DNA from: Gammaproteobacteria bacterium
Lineage (GTDB): Bacteria > Pseudomonadota > Gammaproteobacteria > Arenicellales > JAHEKD01
Assembly: GCA_024638545.1 (NCBI GenBank)
Contig: JAHEKD010000175.1
Location: forward strand, 1-5,913
Length of the DNA stretch: 5,913 bases
Reading direction: 5' to 3'
Translations under genes and position numbers: made by a program
Notes under the pieces: generated by a model
The model's input: only the letters and a program-made list of their open reading frames with translations
Database searches by the model: none
What the model was told of the DNA's origin: nothing
Shown: piece by piece, positions 1 to 5,768 of the stretch
Layout of the letters: every line of letters begins with the position of its first letter
How positions within the stretch are numbered: the stretch's first letter is position 1

Positions 1-700
1 TGGTCTGCGTCAGCCAGGTCAGCGTGCCACCGCCGACGTTGTCGACTGCACCACCCCAAACCGCCTTTGCCAGGGGTGTTTTCGATGGATGCGTGTCATA
101 ACGACTCAAAAAGGAAGAAGCACCCAGCGATTTTAAGTATGAGTGCTGGTCCGATTTCCCGGTAACTGCAATGACTTCAAATCCCCTGGATGAAAACAAG
201 TCTATTGCTAAAGACCCAACGCCACCAGTTGCTCCTGTAACTACAATCGGCCCCATCTCTGGTGTCTGTCCCATTTTCTCCATGCGCTCAAATGCCAGCG
301 CTGCTGTAAAACCTGCAGTACCAATCGCCATGACCGTGTAAGCATCCAGGTTTTCGGGTATTTTAACAATGTTGTCGGCGTTCACCCGGGCATACTGCGC
401 AAATCCGCCGTCCATAATTTCAGAAAGGCCCTGGCCATTAACGAGCACGGCATCGCCCTGCCTGTAATCTGCATGTGCGGACTGATAAACCTGGCCCGCC
501 AGGTCTATACCACCGTTCAGGGGATAGCTGCGCAGAATTGGAGCGCTACCGGTTGCAGCCAGCGCGTCTTTATAATTTATGCAGGAAAAATCAACCTTGA
601 TCACCACTTCACCGGCAGTAAGCTCATCAATGGTCATCTGTCTAAACCCTGCTACAGTACCTTTTTCAGTTTTGTCTATCCTGTAGGCTTTAAATTTCAT
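1..700 (-). CDS. acuI: AcuI/YhdH-type acryloyl-CoA reductase (NADPH), 3' end beyond window
   Basis: This is a medium-chain dehydrogenase/reductase of the zinc-free quinone-oxidoreductase type. AcuI/YhdH enzymes reduce acryloyl-CoA to propionyl-CoA with NADPH in the cytoplasm, which detoxifies acrylate and feeds 3-hydroxypropionate or DMSP carbon into propionate metabolism. The 233 visible residues start MKFKAYRIDK. They contain the family stretch INYKDALAATG (41-51), the PLNGGIDLAG segment (60-69), the GTAGFTAAL helix start (127-135), the Rossmann loop VTGATGGVGS (154-163), and HSYLKSLGAS (186-195), which closely matches E. coli YhdH. No structural zinc cysteine cluster is visible. The family is about 325 residues long, so roughly 90 C-terminal residues lie outside the window. 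The start at 700 is supported by a GGGAAG Shine-Dalgarno (706-711) five bases upstream and by alignment with the YhdH N-terminus. Family assignment is strong; the exact substrate is inferred from homology. Confidence 0.93.
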   Translation of the reverse strand, partial: MKFKAYRIDKTEKGTVAGFRQMTIDELTAGEVVIKVDFSCINYKDALAATGSAPILRSYPLNGGIDLAGQVYQSAHADYRQGDAVLVNGQGLSEIMDGGFAQYARVNADNIVKIPENLDAYTVMAIGTAGFTAALAFERMEKMGQTPEMGPIVVTGATGGVGSLAIDLFSSRGFEVIAVTGKSDQHSYLKSLGASSFLSRYDTHPSKTPLAKAVWGGAVDNVGGGTLTWLTQT

Positions 701-734
701 TGTGACTTCCCAATTTCGAATGCAGATGTTTCTA

Positions 735-754
735 ATCATAATCGTTTTATCATA
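735..754 (-). promoter_or_regulatory. Candidate acuI -10 elements (weak)
   Basis: Two TATGAT hexamers on the minus strand (complement of 735-740 and of 749-754) lie 35-54 bases upstream of the acuI start and resemble sigma-70 -10 boxes. The matching -35 positions are poor; the better one reads TCTTCA with a 17-base spacer. The assignment rests on position and the -10 match only. Confidence 0.25.
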
Positions 755-920
755 GAATGAAGAGTAAATGCATGTAGATATTGAGCTTATCTGTAAATTG
801 GACCTTAAACCTGGAACCGGGCCTGCAAATTTTACGATACACCCGCCACAGCTAATGTGAATCAGCACGAGGCGATCAAAAACGAGGCATCAGGCCACAA
901 TCAGTCCAAGAAAGATGACG

Positions 921-926
921 TATAGT
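921..926 (+). promoter_or_regulatory. Candidate hinT -10 box TATAGT
   Basis: TATAGT lies 26 bases before the hinT start and differs from the sigma-70 consensus TATAAT at one position. The corresponding -35 region (around 898-903, CAATCA) is a poor match. It would give a short leader that includes the AAGGA ribosome binding site at 941-945. The call is tentative. Confidence 0.28.
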
Positions 927-952
927 CACTAACCTAACTGAAGGACATCCTA

Positions 953-1303
953 ATGAGTGAAGAAACCATATTTAGCAAAATCATCCGTAAAGAAATACCT
1001 GCTGACATTGTCTACCAGGATGATCTGGTAACCGCATTTCGGGACATTAATCCGCAGGCGCCCACGCACGTATTGATTATACCGAACAAGCTGATACCGA
1101 CTGCAGCGGATGTCGTGGATGATGACGAGCCCACACTGGGAAGGTTATTCACTGTTGCAAGAAAAATTGCGCAGCAGGAAGGCATCGCCAGCGATGGTTA
1201 CCGACTAATCGTAAACGTCAAGGATCACGGCCATCAGGAAGTGATGCACCTGCACATGCACCTGTTTGGCGGTAGACCTCTTGGACGTATGCTGCCGGGT
1301 TGA
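953..1303 (+). CDS. hinT: HinT-family purine nucleoside phosphoramidase (HIT domain)
   Basis: This is a small cytosolic histidine-triad protein of 116 residues, the usual length for HINT1/HinT. Family members are homodimers that hydrolyse AMP-lysine and other nucleoside phosphoramidates and can act on aminoacyl-adenylates. The N-terminus [15 protein letters not shown] and the stretches [14 protein letters not shown] (19-32) and [12 protein letters not shown] (34-45) are almost the same as in E. coli HinT. The histidine triad HLHMHLF is at 99-105, with the middle His101 as the predicted nucleophile, followed by GGRPLGRML. An AAGGA Shine-Dalgarno (941-945) seven bases upstream supports the ATG. 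One oddity is that the conserved GGQ before the triad reads GHQ (Gly93-His94-Gln95). The gene is monocistronic, converging on the DUF533 gene with a shared hairpin 22 bases past its stop. Confidence 0.96.
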   Translation: MSEETIFSKIIRKEIPADIVYQDDLVTAFRDINPQAPTHVLIIPNKLIPTAADVVDDDEPTLGRLFTVARKIAQQEGIASDGYRLIVNVKDHGHQEVMHLHMHLFGGRPLGRMLPG

Positions 1304-1325
1304 GATAAAACTGGATTAAAAAAAG

Positions 1326-1351
1326 CTCGTAATCAGATAGCTGATTACGAG
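1326..1351 (-). terminator. Rho-independent terminator between convergent genes
   Basis: A perfect 11-bp stem (CTCGTAATCAG / CTGATTACGAG) encloses the 4-base loop at 1337-1340. Read on the minus strand, the stem is followed after one C by seven T residues (complement of the A run 1318-1324), a good intrinsic terminator 29 bases beyond the stop of the DUF533 gene. On the plus strand the stem lies 22 bases after the hinT stop, but what follows (TCCGTATTATTT) is only loosely T-rich. It probably works strongly for the minus-strand gene and more weakly for hinT. Confidence 0.85.
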
Positions 1352-1380
1352 TCCGTATTATTTAAAGATCAGGGTGTAAA

Positions 1381-2040
1381 TCAAGTGTAGATTTTAGGCG
1401 CACCCACCTTATCGTGTATGCGGTTGCAAATCTGAGGACTTAAATCCATGCACTGCGCCAGCTCGTGTAAGTATCTTGCTTCCTTGTTGGTATCCAGCTC
1501 AATTGAAATTAATGACACTGCATATACATTTTGCTCCATGCCAGCGGGAACGCTGTGTGCGAACTGGTGGACGTCGAGTGGCTGAGCAATTTCATTGCGA
1601 ACAAAATCCATCTCGGCCTGGCTCGCATTACCCAGCTGTTTAAGGATTTTTTCGCCTTCCTGCCTGTCAACTTTGCCGTCTGATTTGGCAGAGTTGATCA
1701 TCGCCCTGATCAAGACCATGGCCTGTTCATTAGCCTGCTGACGCTCGATTTGTGGTTCGGGTTCTGTCTGGCCAAAATCAGGTTTAAAAAAACCTCCGCC
1801 CTGCTCCTGTAATTGCCCTGACTGGGGTTGAGCCGGCGCTTTTTGACCGAACTGCTTCATCGCCATCCCCAACAATCCACCAAGCAAATCGTTGTTTCCC
1901 TGACCGGGTCTAGTCGAACCGCCCCCGCCTAGTGCACCTCGTAAAATATTGCCAAGAATATCACCACCGGAACCTGAAGATCCGCCTGCCTTACCCAGCA
2001 AACCGCCCAATATTTTAATTGCATCAACTGCATCGACCAT
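1381..2040 (-). CDS. DUF533/TerB-like protein with Gly-rich N-terminus
   Basis: This 219-residue protein resembles the YebE/DUF533 family, whose C-terminal domain has the TerB-like helical fold; its biochemical role is unknown. Residues 1-90 are low complexity: repeated LGGLLG motifs (11-16, 53-58), Ser/Gly and poly-Gly runs, then a Gln/Pro-rich linker to about 105. The C-terminal domain (about 104-215) begins with AMVLIRAMINSAKSDGKVD, whose acidic loop (Asp121, Asp125, Glu128) is typical of TerB-like domains, and continues through EIAQPLDVHQFA and the LISIELDT helix. YebE has a clearer membrane segment in its N-terminal half; here the Gly/Leu motifs are short and no long hydrophobic helix is visible. 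I chose ATG 2040 because GAGGG (2048-2052) lies seven bases upstream. An in-frame TTG at 2076 would add 12 residues but has no convincing ribosome binding site. It ends 29 bases before a strong terminator. Confidence 0.8.
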   Translation of the reverse strand: MVDAVDAIKILGGLLGKAGGSSGSGGDILGNILRGALGGGGSTRPGQGNNDLLGGLLGMAMKQFGQKAPAQPQSGQLQEQGGGFFKPDFGQTEPEPQIERQQANEQAMVLIRAMINSAKSDGKVDRQEGEKILKQLGNASQAEMDFVRNEIAQPLDVHQFAHSVPAGMEQNVYAVSLISIELDTNKEARYLHELAQCMDLSPQICNRIHDKVGAPKIYT

Positions 2041-2110
2041 TTGTTTTCCCTCAAAATAAAATAAATAAAGTGCCAACCCCTATTCTTAAGGCCGGCGACG
2101 CGAGAGTAGC

Positions 2111-2138
2111 ACACTACATTTCAAGGAAAAGTAAACAA
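2111..2138 (-). promoter_or_regulatory. Candidate promoter of the DUF533 gene
   Basis: On the minus strand TTGTTT (complement of 2133-2138) is separated by 16 bases from TAGTGT (complement of 2111-2116). An alternative -10, TACTCT preceded by TGC as in an extended -10, lies at 2103-2108. Both are imperfect. A promoter is expected here because the upstream cyclase gene ends 145 bases before the DUF533 start, though read-through from the DUF1285-cyclase operon is also possible since no terminator is visible after 2186. Confidence 0.3.
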
Positions 2139-2185
2139 CTGTGAATGACGCTGGTAAATTCTACTATCCATCTGTTTTTTAAAGA

Positions 2186-3349
2186 TTAAATAATCGGAAT
2201 CGAATAAACCTGAAGCGCATCCCTGACGCCTTTCACAGAAAATTCACCCATGTAATCACCAGAATTTTTAATCTGCTGATTAAAATCACTGGAAACAAGA
2301 ATCGGTGCATCCAGTTCCTTTGTCAAACTCTCAAGCCTGGCTGTTCGATTGACAGCAGTCCCCATTACCGTGAAGTCTAATCGCGACGGCGCACCGACAT
2401 TACCGTACATAACACAGCCCTTGTGCAAACCAACTCCAAATTCAATAATGGGTTTGCCGGATTGTTGCCTTGATAAATTAATTTTTTGTGCCTGCAATTG
2501 TGCATCAATAGCGCTGGATAATGCTTTTTGGCAGGCCTCACTAATAGTCTGTTAATTATCCGCGGGAAAAACAATCAGCATTGCATCGCCAATAAACCGC
2601 AAAATTTCCCCACCGTTTTTTTCAACACAGTCATGCACTATCTCAAAATACATATTCAAGGTATCAAGCAGCTCCCCAAGACTCAGGCTCTCGGTGTACT
2701 GGGTAAAGTTTCTGAAATCGCTGAACCAGATTGCTGCTTTAATTTCCTCGCCATCGCCGCGCTGAATCTGTCCTTCCAGAATTCGGCGCCCTGTTCTGGC
2801 ACCAATATATGTTTCCAGCAGGTTACGTGCCAGGCGTCTGGTTGCCAGGGTTTCTATAAATGGCGTAACCAGCACAGAGACCTGGGACAAGAACGCAATG
2901 CACTGTTCAGAAAATCCGTTTTTATGGTCTGTCGCAAATGTCGATACATTAACTGGACCATTGCTAAAATATATAGGACAGGCGTAATAATCTGTTAGGC
3001 CTTTAGCCTGGAGTTCGCACAATACTGAATGGGCATCCGCGGGTAGCTCTACCAATGATTGCCTGAGTGGTTTTTGATGCTTGTAAATATACTCGATCGG
3101 GCTACCAACATAGTCTTCCGACTCTATTATATCTTTACCAATATCGACAACTCTGGAACCCGTTTCCTTATCCCAGATACAACTCCAGGCCATAACCTGG
3201 GGGTGCAACGTTCTGAAACTGATTCTTACACGATTAATAGGAATACCAAGTTCATTTAACTTGAGACAAACCGCATCCATAAAGCTGTCAAAACCTGAAT
3301 TAAATCGGCCTTCGTGGAATAACCACTCAGTGAACTGTGCTTTTTTCAT
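2186..3349 (-). pseudogene. Class III adenylate/guanylate cyclase, interrupted by in-frame TAA
   Basis: Read through one stop, this is a 387-codon class III nucleotide cyclase (ATP to cAMP, or GTP to cGMP). Residues 1-175 form a sensor-like N-terminal domain, possibly GAF-type, with RISFRTLHPQVMAW at 42-55. A linker, LLETYIGARTGRRILEGQI (177-195), leads to the catalytic domain (about 203-387). Metal-binding Asp211 (FSDFRNFT) and Asp255 (FIGDAML) lie before the stop. The transition-state pair Asn334/Arg338 (VNRTARLE) and the GNVG loop (316-319) lie after it. Codon 266 is TAA (2552-2554). The frame does not change and the sequence on both sides is well conserved, so this is a point nonsense change, not a frameshift. 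No ATG or ribosome binding site allows a plausible restart: the next in-frame start-like codon is a TTG at 2497 without Shine-Dalgarno. Taken at face value the product is a 265-residue fragment lacking half the active site. A sequencing error or read-through cannot be excluded. The gene starts inside the stop of the DUF1285 gene. Confidence 0.85.
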
Positions 3350-3894
3350 AGGCGGCCCAGACTAAAGACCTGTCCCTGACTTTCTATAACGAGATGAGCA
3401 ACACCCTCAAGCACTCTGGGGCTCGCCCATTCAACAAGCTCATAGAAAACACTGCGGGTAATCAGGGCTGTTAATCCATTACGCACCTGCAAATACGGTC
3501 TTGGCTGAGCATTATGCTGATCTGTATGGACAATAATCCGGTGATCTGCACCAGCGACAATTTCATCATCTACATTAGTAGTGAATACCAAGACCTGTTG
3601 CTTTGCATCAATTTTATCTACCCGGTTGGCAATAAACACCGCATCATCAACATTAATACGAAATTTTTCGACCGGCGTGACTAAAAAGTACTGGCCTTGT
3701 TCAAAACATAAAATAGTCGAAAATAAATTGACCATACGCTGGCGGGATATTTTTGAACCACGATAATACCAACTGCCATCAACCGCAATCCTCATGTCAA
3801 TATCACCGCTGAATTGCGGATTCCACATGTGCACCGGCGGCAGGGTTTTCTGGTCTATGCGCTTTAGGATTTGATCCAATTCATTTATGGTCAT
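3346..3894 (-). CDS. DUF1285 family protein
   Basis: This 182-residue protein matches the DUF1285 family of proteobacterial cytosolic proteins, which have no established biochemical function. Recognisable family stretches are PPVHMWNPQFSGDIDMRI (19-36), DGSWYYRGSKI (39-49), the LVTPVEKFRINVDDAVF core (71-87), FTTNVDDEIVAG (104-115) and the C-terminal RPYLQVRNGLTALITRSVFYELVE (132-155). There is no signal peptide or membrane segment. The length is typical and the ORF intact. Its TGA (3348-3346) overlaps the cyclase ATG (3349-3347) in an ATGA arrangement, which implies co-transcription and translational coupling. The ATG at 3894 fits the family N-terminus, but the bases before it (CACATTGAA) hold no strong Shine-Dalgarno. 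Because the partner is a signalling enzyme, a role in nucleotide signalling is possible but purely inferred. Confidence 0.87.
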   Translation of the reverse strand: MTINELDQILKRIDQKTLPPVHMWNPQFSGDIDMRIAVDGSWYYRGSKISRQRMVNLFSTILCFEQGQYFLVTPVEKFRINVDDAVFIANRVDKIDAKQQVLVFTTNVDDEIVAGADHRIIVHTDQHNAQPRPYLQVRNGLTALITRSVFYELVEWASPRVLEGVAHLVIESQGQVFSLGRL

Positions 3895-3931
3895 TTCAAT
3901 GTGGCGTTGGTTAAGTTGCTATACTGTCAAA

Positions 3932-3948
3932 AAACTCAATAAGAGTTT
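3932..3948. repeat. Small AT-rich hairpin upstream of the DUF1285 gene
   Basis: AAACTC and GAGTTT form a 6-bp inverted repeat around a 5-base loop. On the minus strand the right arm runs on into a TTTTTT stretch, as in a weak intrinsic terminator for the mmsA transcript arriving from upstream. However, it has only two G-C pairs and lies about 170 bases after the mmsA stop, just before the DUF1285 start, so it may be chance. Confidence 0.3.
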
Positions 3949-3995
3949 CCCAAGGTAAAGCACTAAGAACCAAGCTTAGCATACTCACATCACGG

Positions 3996-4013
3996 ACCTG
4001 TTAATATACAGGT
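3996..4013. promoter_or_regulatory. Inverted repeat ACCTGT-N6-ACAGGT, candidate operator
   Basis: A perfect 6-bp inverted repeat with a TAATAT centre lies about 100 bases upstream of the DUF1285 start, in the region expected to carry the promoter of the DUF1285-cyclase operon. Its size and AT-rich centre fit a dimeric regulator site. It resembles a LexA box (CTGT-N8-ACAG), but the central spacing is two bases too short. No regulator can be named. Confidence 0.3.
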
Positions 4014-4115
4014 GTAACAGAATGCTTGCAGCATAGCCAAGCGCAATAACCGGCGAGTAATCTTAAGAATTCAATTTAGTTATACAGCCGTGCTTTACTT
4101 CAGGCACAGATTTTG

Positions 4116-5615
4116 TTAGCTCATTGTTGGAATATTAAAATCTGCGCCGGCACGAATACCTGTCGGCCATCGTGTAGTGACTGTTTTTAAGCGTGTATAA
4201 AATCGCACGCCCTCCATACCATGAATACTGTAATCGCCAAATAAGGATCGCTTCCAGCCACCAAATGAGTGGTAAGCGACAGGTACCGGTATTGGGACAT
4301 TCACACCCACCATGCCAATCTTTGCATAGCGCGTAAAATGCCTGGCTGTATCACCATCACGTGTATAAATACTGGTCCCGTTACCATATTCATGGTCATT
4401 GATCAATTTCAGGGCAGTCTCGTAGTCACCGACGCGAACGATACTTAATACCGGCCCGAAAATTTCATCCGTATAAATGGTCATGTCTGTAGTGACATTA
4501 TCGAATAAACAACCGCCAACGAAGAATCCTTTTTCATGATCAGCAACTTTTACCCCGCGTCCATCGACCAGTAATTTGGCACCATGCTCAACCCCGGCAT
4601 CAATATAACCCTCGATGCGCTGCTTGGCCTCTTTGGTGATCACGGGGCCAAGTTCCGCCTCGGCATCTGTATAGGAGCCGATTTTTAACGCCTGTACACG
4701 GGGCTTTAATTTTTCGATTAATTTATCCGTAGTCTCGTCACCAACGACAACAGCGACAGAAATCGCCATGCAGCGTTCACCTGCCGAGCCGTATGCCGCG
4801 CCAATCAGGGCATCCGTCGCCTGATCCAGATCCGCATCCGGCATGATAATCAGGTGGTTTTTCGCACCGCCCAGCGCCTGGACCCGCTTGTTGTTCGCTG
4901 TGCCGGTTCGATAGACATACTCTGCGACCGGCGTGGAACCCACGAATGAGACAGCGGCAATATCGGGGTGCTCAAGTAATCGATCCACGGCCACTTTATC
5001 ACCATTAATGACGTTAAAAACACCGTCCGGCAGACCTGCCTGCTTAAATAATTTAGCCAGTAACAAAGGGGTTGATGGATCTCTTTCAGACGGTTTCAAG
5101 ATGAATGAATTTCCACATGCAATCGCCATCACATACATCCACATCGGCACCATACATGGAAAATTAAAAGGTGTAATGCCGACACACACGCCCAGCGGTT
5201 GACGTACTGAATAAGAATCTATCTTGGACCCGACCTGTTCGGTAAATTCACCTTTCAAATGGCTGGGAATACCGCAGGCAAATTCCACGACTTCCATCCC
5301 CCGGGTTAGTTCACCCTCAGCATCGCTGAGGACCTTGCCATGCTCGCGACTCAGTGTCTTTATGACTTCATCTTTGTGCTGTTTCAACAGGGCCAGGTAG
5401 TTAAACATAATTTTGGCGCGATTACCGGGTGTTGCCTCTGCCCAACTCTCTGCCGCCTGTGCCGCAACTTCAACACAGCGATCAATTTCCTCAATACTTG
5501 CCAGCGGAGCCCGGGCAATGACTTCGCCTTTTGCCGGATTATAAACATCAACATAACGTCCTGAAGTTCCCTGCACGAGTTCACCGTTGATATAGTGAGA
5601 TAATTTATTTGTCAT
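4116..5615 (-). CDS. mmsA: Methylmalonate-semialdehyde dehydrogenase (CoA-acylating)
   Basis: This is an NAD- and CoA-dependent aldehyde dehydrogenase of the MMSDH group (MmsA/IolA/DddC relatives). It converts methylmalonate semialdehyde to propionyl-CoA and CO2 in valine catabolism, or malonate semialdehyde to acetyl-CoA. The full length of 499 residues is typical. Visible features are TPFNFP with oxyanion Asn151, the NAD-binding Lys174 in ILKPSERDP, the Rossmann segment FVGSTPVAEYV (224-234), catalytic Cys282 in GERCMAISVAV, and EIFGPV (384-389). LGGAKNH (248-254) is a hallmark: ordinary hydrolytic aldehyde dehydrogenases have ELGGK with a general-base Glu there. The family-specific C-terminus FGGWKRSLFGD (451-461) and GVRFYTRLKTVTTRWP (469-484) is also present. 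The start is supported by an AAGGTG ribosome binding site (5621-5626) five bases upstream. Neither an enoyl-CoA hydratase nor an mmsB gene is adjacent, so the gene appears to stand alone, and the choice between valine, inositol and beta-alanine/DMSP pathways stays open. Confidence 0.96.
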   Translation of the reverse strand: MTNKLSHYINGELVQGTSGRYVDVYNPAKGEVIARAPLASIEEIDRCVEVAAQAAESWAEATPGNRAKIMFNYLALLKQHKDEVIKTLSREHGKVLSDAEGELTRGMEVVEFACGIPSHLKGEFTEQVGSKIDSYSVRQPLGVCVGITPFNFPCMVPMWMYVMAIACGNSFILKPSERDPSTPLLLAKLFKQAGLPDGVFNVINGDKVAVDRLLEHPDIAAVSFVGSTPVAEYVYRTGTANNKRVQALGGAKNHLIIMPDADLDQATDALIGAAYGSAGERCMAISVAVVVGDETTDKLIEKLKPRVQALKIGSYTDAEAELGPVITKEAKQRIEGYIDAGVEHGAKLLVDGRGVKVADHEKGFFVGGCLFDNVTTDMTIYTDEIFGPVLSIVRVGDYETALKLINDHEYGNGTSIYTRDGDTARHFTRYAKIGMVGVNVPIPVPVAYHSFGGWKRSLFGDYSIHGMEGVRFYTRLKTVTTRWPTGIRAGADFNIPTMS

Positions 5616-5660
5616 CGAAGCACCTTTTTTAGAAAATTCAATAATGTTAACAACTCAGCT

Positions 5661-5679
5661 TGCACACCGTCACAGTGCA
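5661..5679. promoter_or_regulatory. Inverted repeat TGCAC-N9-GTGCA upstream of mmsA, candidate operator
   Basis: A perfect 5-bp inverted repeat over 19 bases sits 46-64 bases upstream of the mmsA start, where a promoter-proximal operator would be expected. Catabolic dehydrogenase genes are usually substrate-controlled, so a dimeric regulator site is reasonable. The short arms mean chance is a real alternative, and I do not recognise the motif of a known regulator. Confidence 0.3.
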
Positions 5680-5768
5680 GGCAAATCAATATTTCGCAAG
5701 TTTAGCACTAAGTTTGTATCCATGTAGTGCCAGTGATCAGCTCATTATAAGAACAACACACACCCGAA

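Larger units (their letters stand above)
701..952. other. Divergent intergenic region between acuI and hinT
   Basis: These 252 bases separate two genes transcribed away from each other, so they must hold both promoters unless transcripts enter from elsewhere. Apart from the weak promoter candidates listed separately I see no long inverted repeat, riboswitch-like structure or convincing small ORF. The right half (about 840-910) has no readable motif. Confidence 0.5.
3895..4115. other. Intergenic region between mmsA and the DUF1285 gene
   Basis: Both neighbours read on the minus strand, so this 221-base gap holds the end of mmsA and the likely promoter of the DUF1285-cyclase pair. I see no convincing intrinsic terminator close to the mmsA stop and no clear -35/-10 pair; a TTGACA and a TATAGC occur at the right end (about 3917-3930 complement), but their spacing does not fit. 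The hairpin and inverted repeat in the gap are listed separately. Confidence 0.4.

Noticed and set aside
473..760. A 95-codon open frame on the plus strand
   Set aside because: It lies mostly antisense to the well-conserved acuI gene, has no recognisable domain, and its sequence is a shadow of the reverse frame.
2041..2076. TTG start at 2076 extending the DUF533 protein by 12 residues
   Set aside because: The ATG at 2040 has a well-spaced GAGGG Shine-Dalgarno that would lie inside the extended version; the added residues do not resemble the family.
2186..2497. Independent small protein starting at the TTG at 2497
   Set aside because: It is in the same frame as the cyclase, begins mid-domain, lacks a ribosome binding site and is simply the second half of the catalytic domain.
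2552..2554. Selenocysteine, pyrrolysine or alternative genetic code at the cyclase stop
   Set aside because: The codon is TAA, which neither selenocysteine nor pyrrolysine uses, and TAA is a normal terminator of other genes in the window.
2528..2998. A 156-codon open frame on the plus strand
   Set aside because: It is fully antisense to the cyclase catalytic and linker region and has no family resemblance.
3996..4013. LexA (SOS) box
   Set aside because: The half sites CTGT and ACAG are separated by six bases, not the eight needed in gammaproteobacterial LexA sites.
3959..5712. Direct repeat AGCACTAAG at about 3959-3967 and 5704-5712
   Set aside because: Nine-base matches are expected many times by chance in a window of this size, and the contexts do not correspond.
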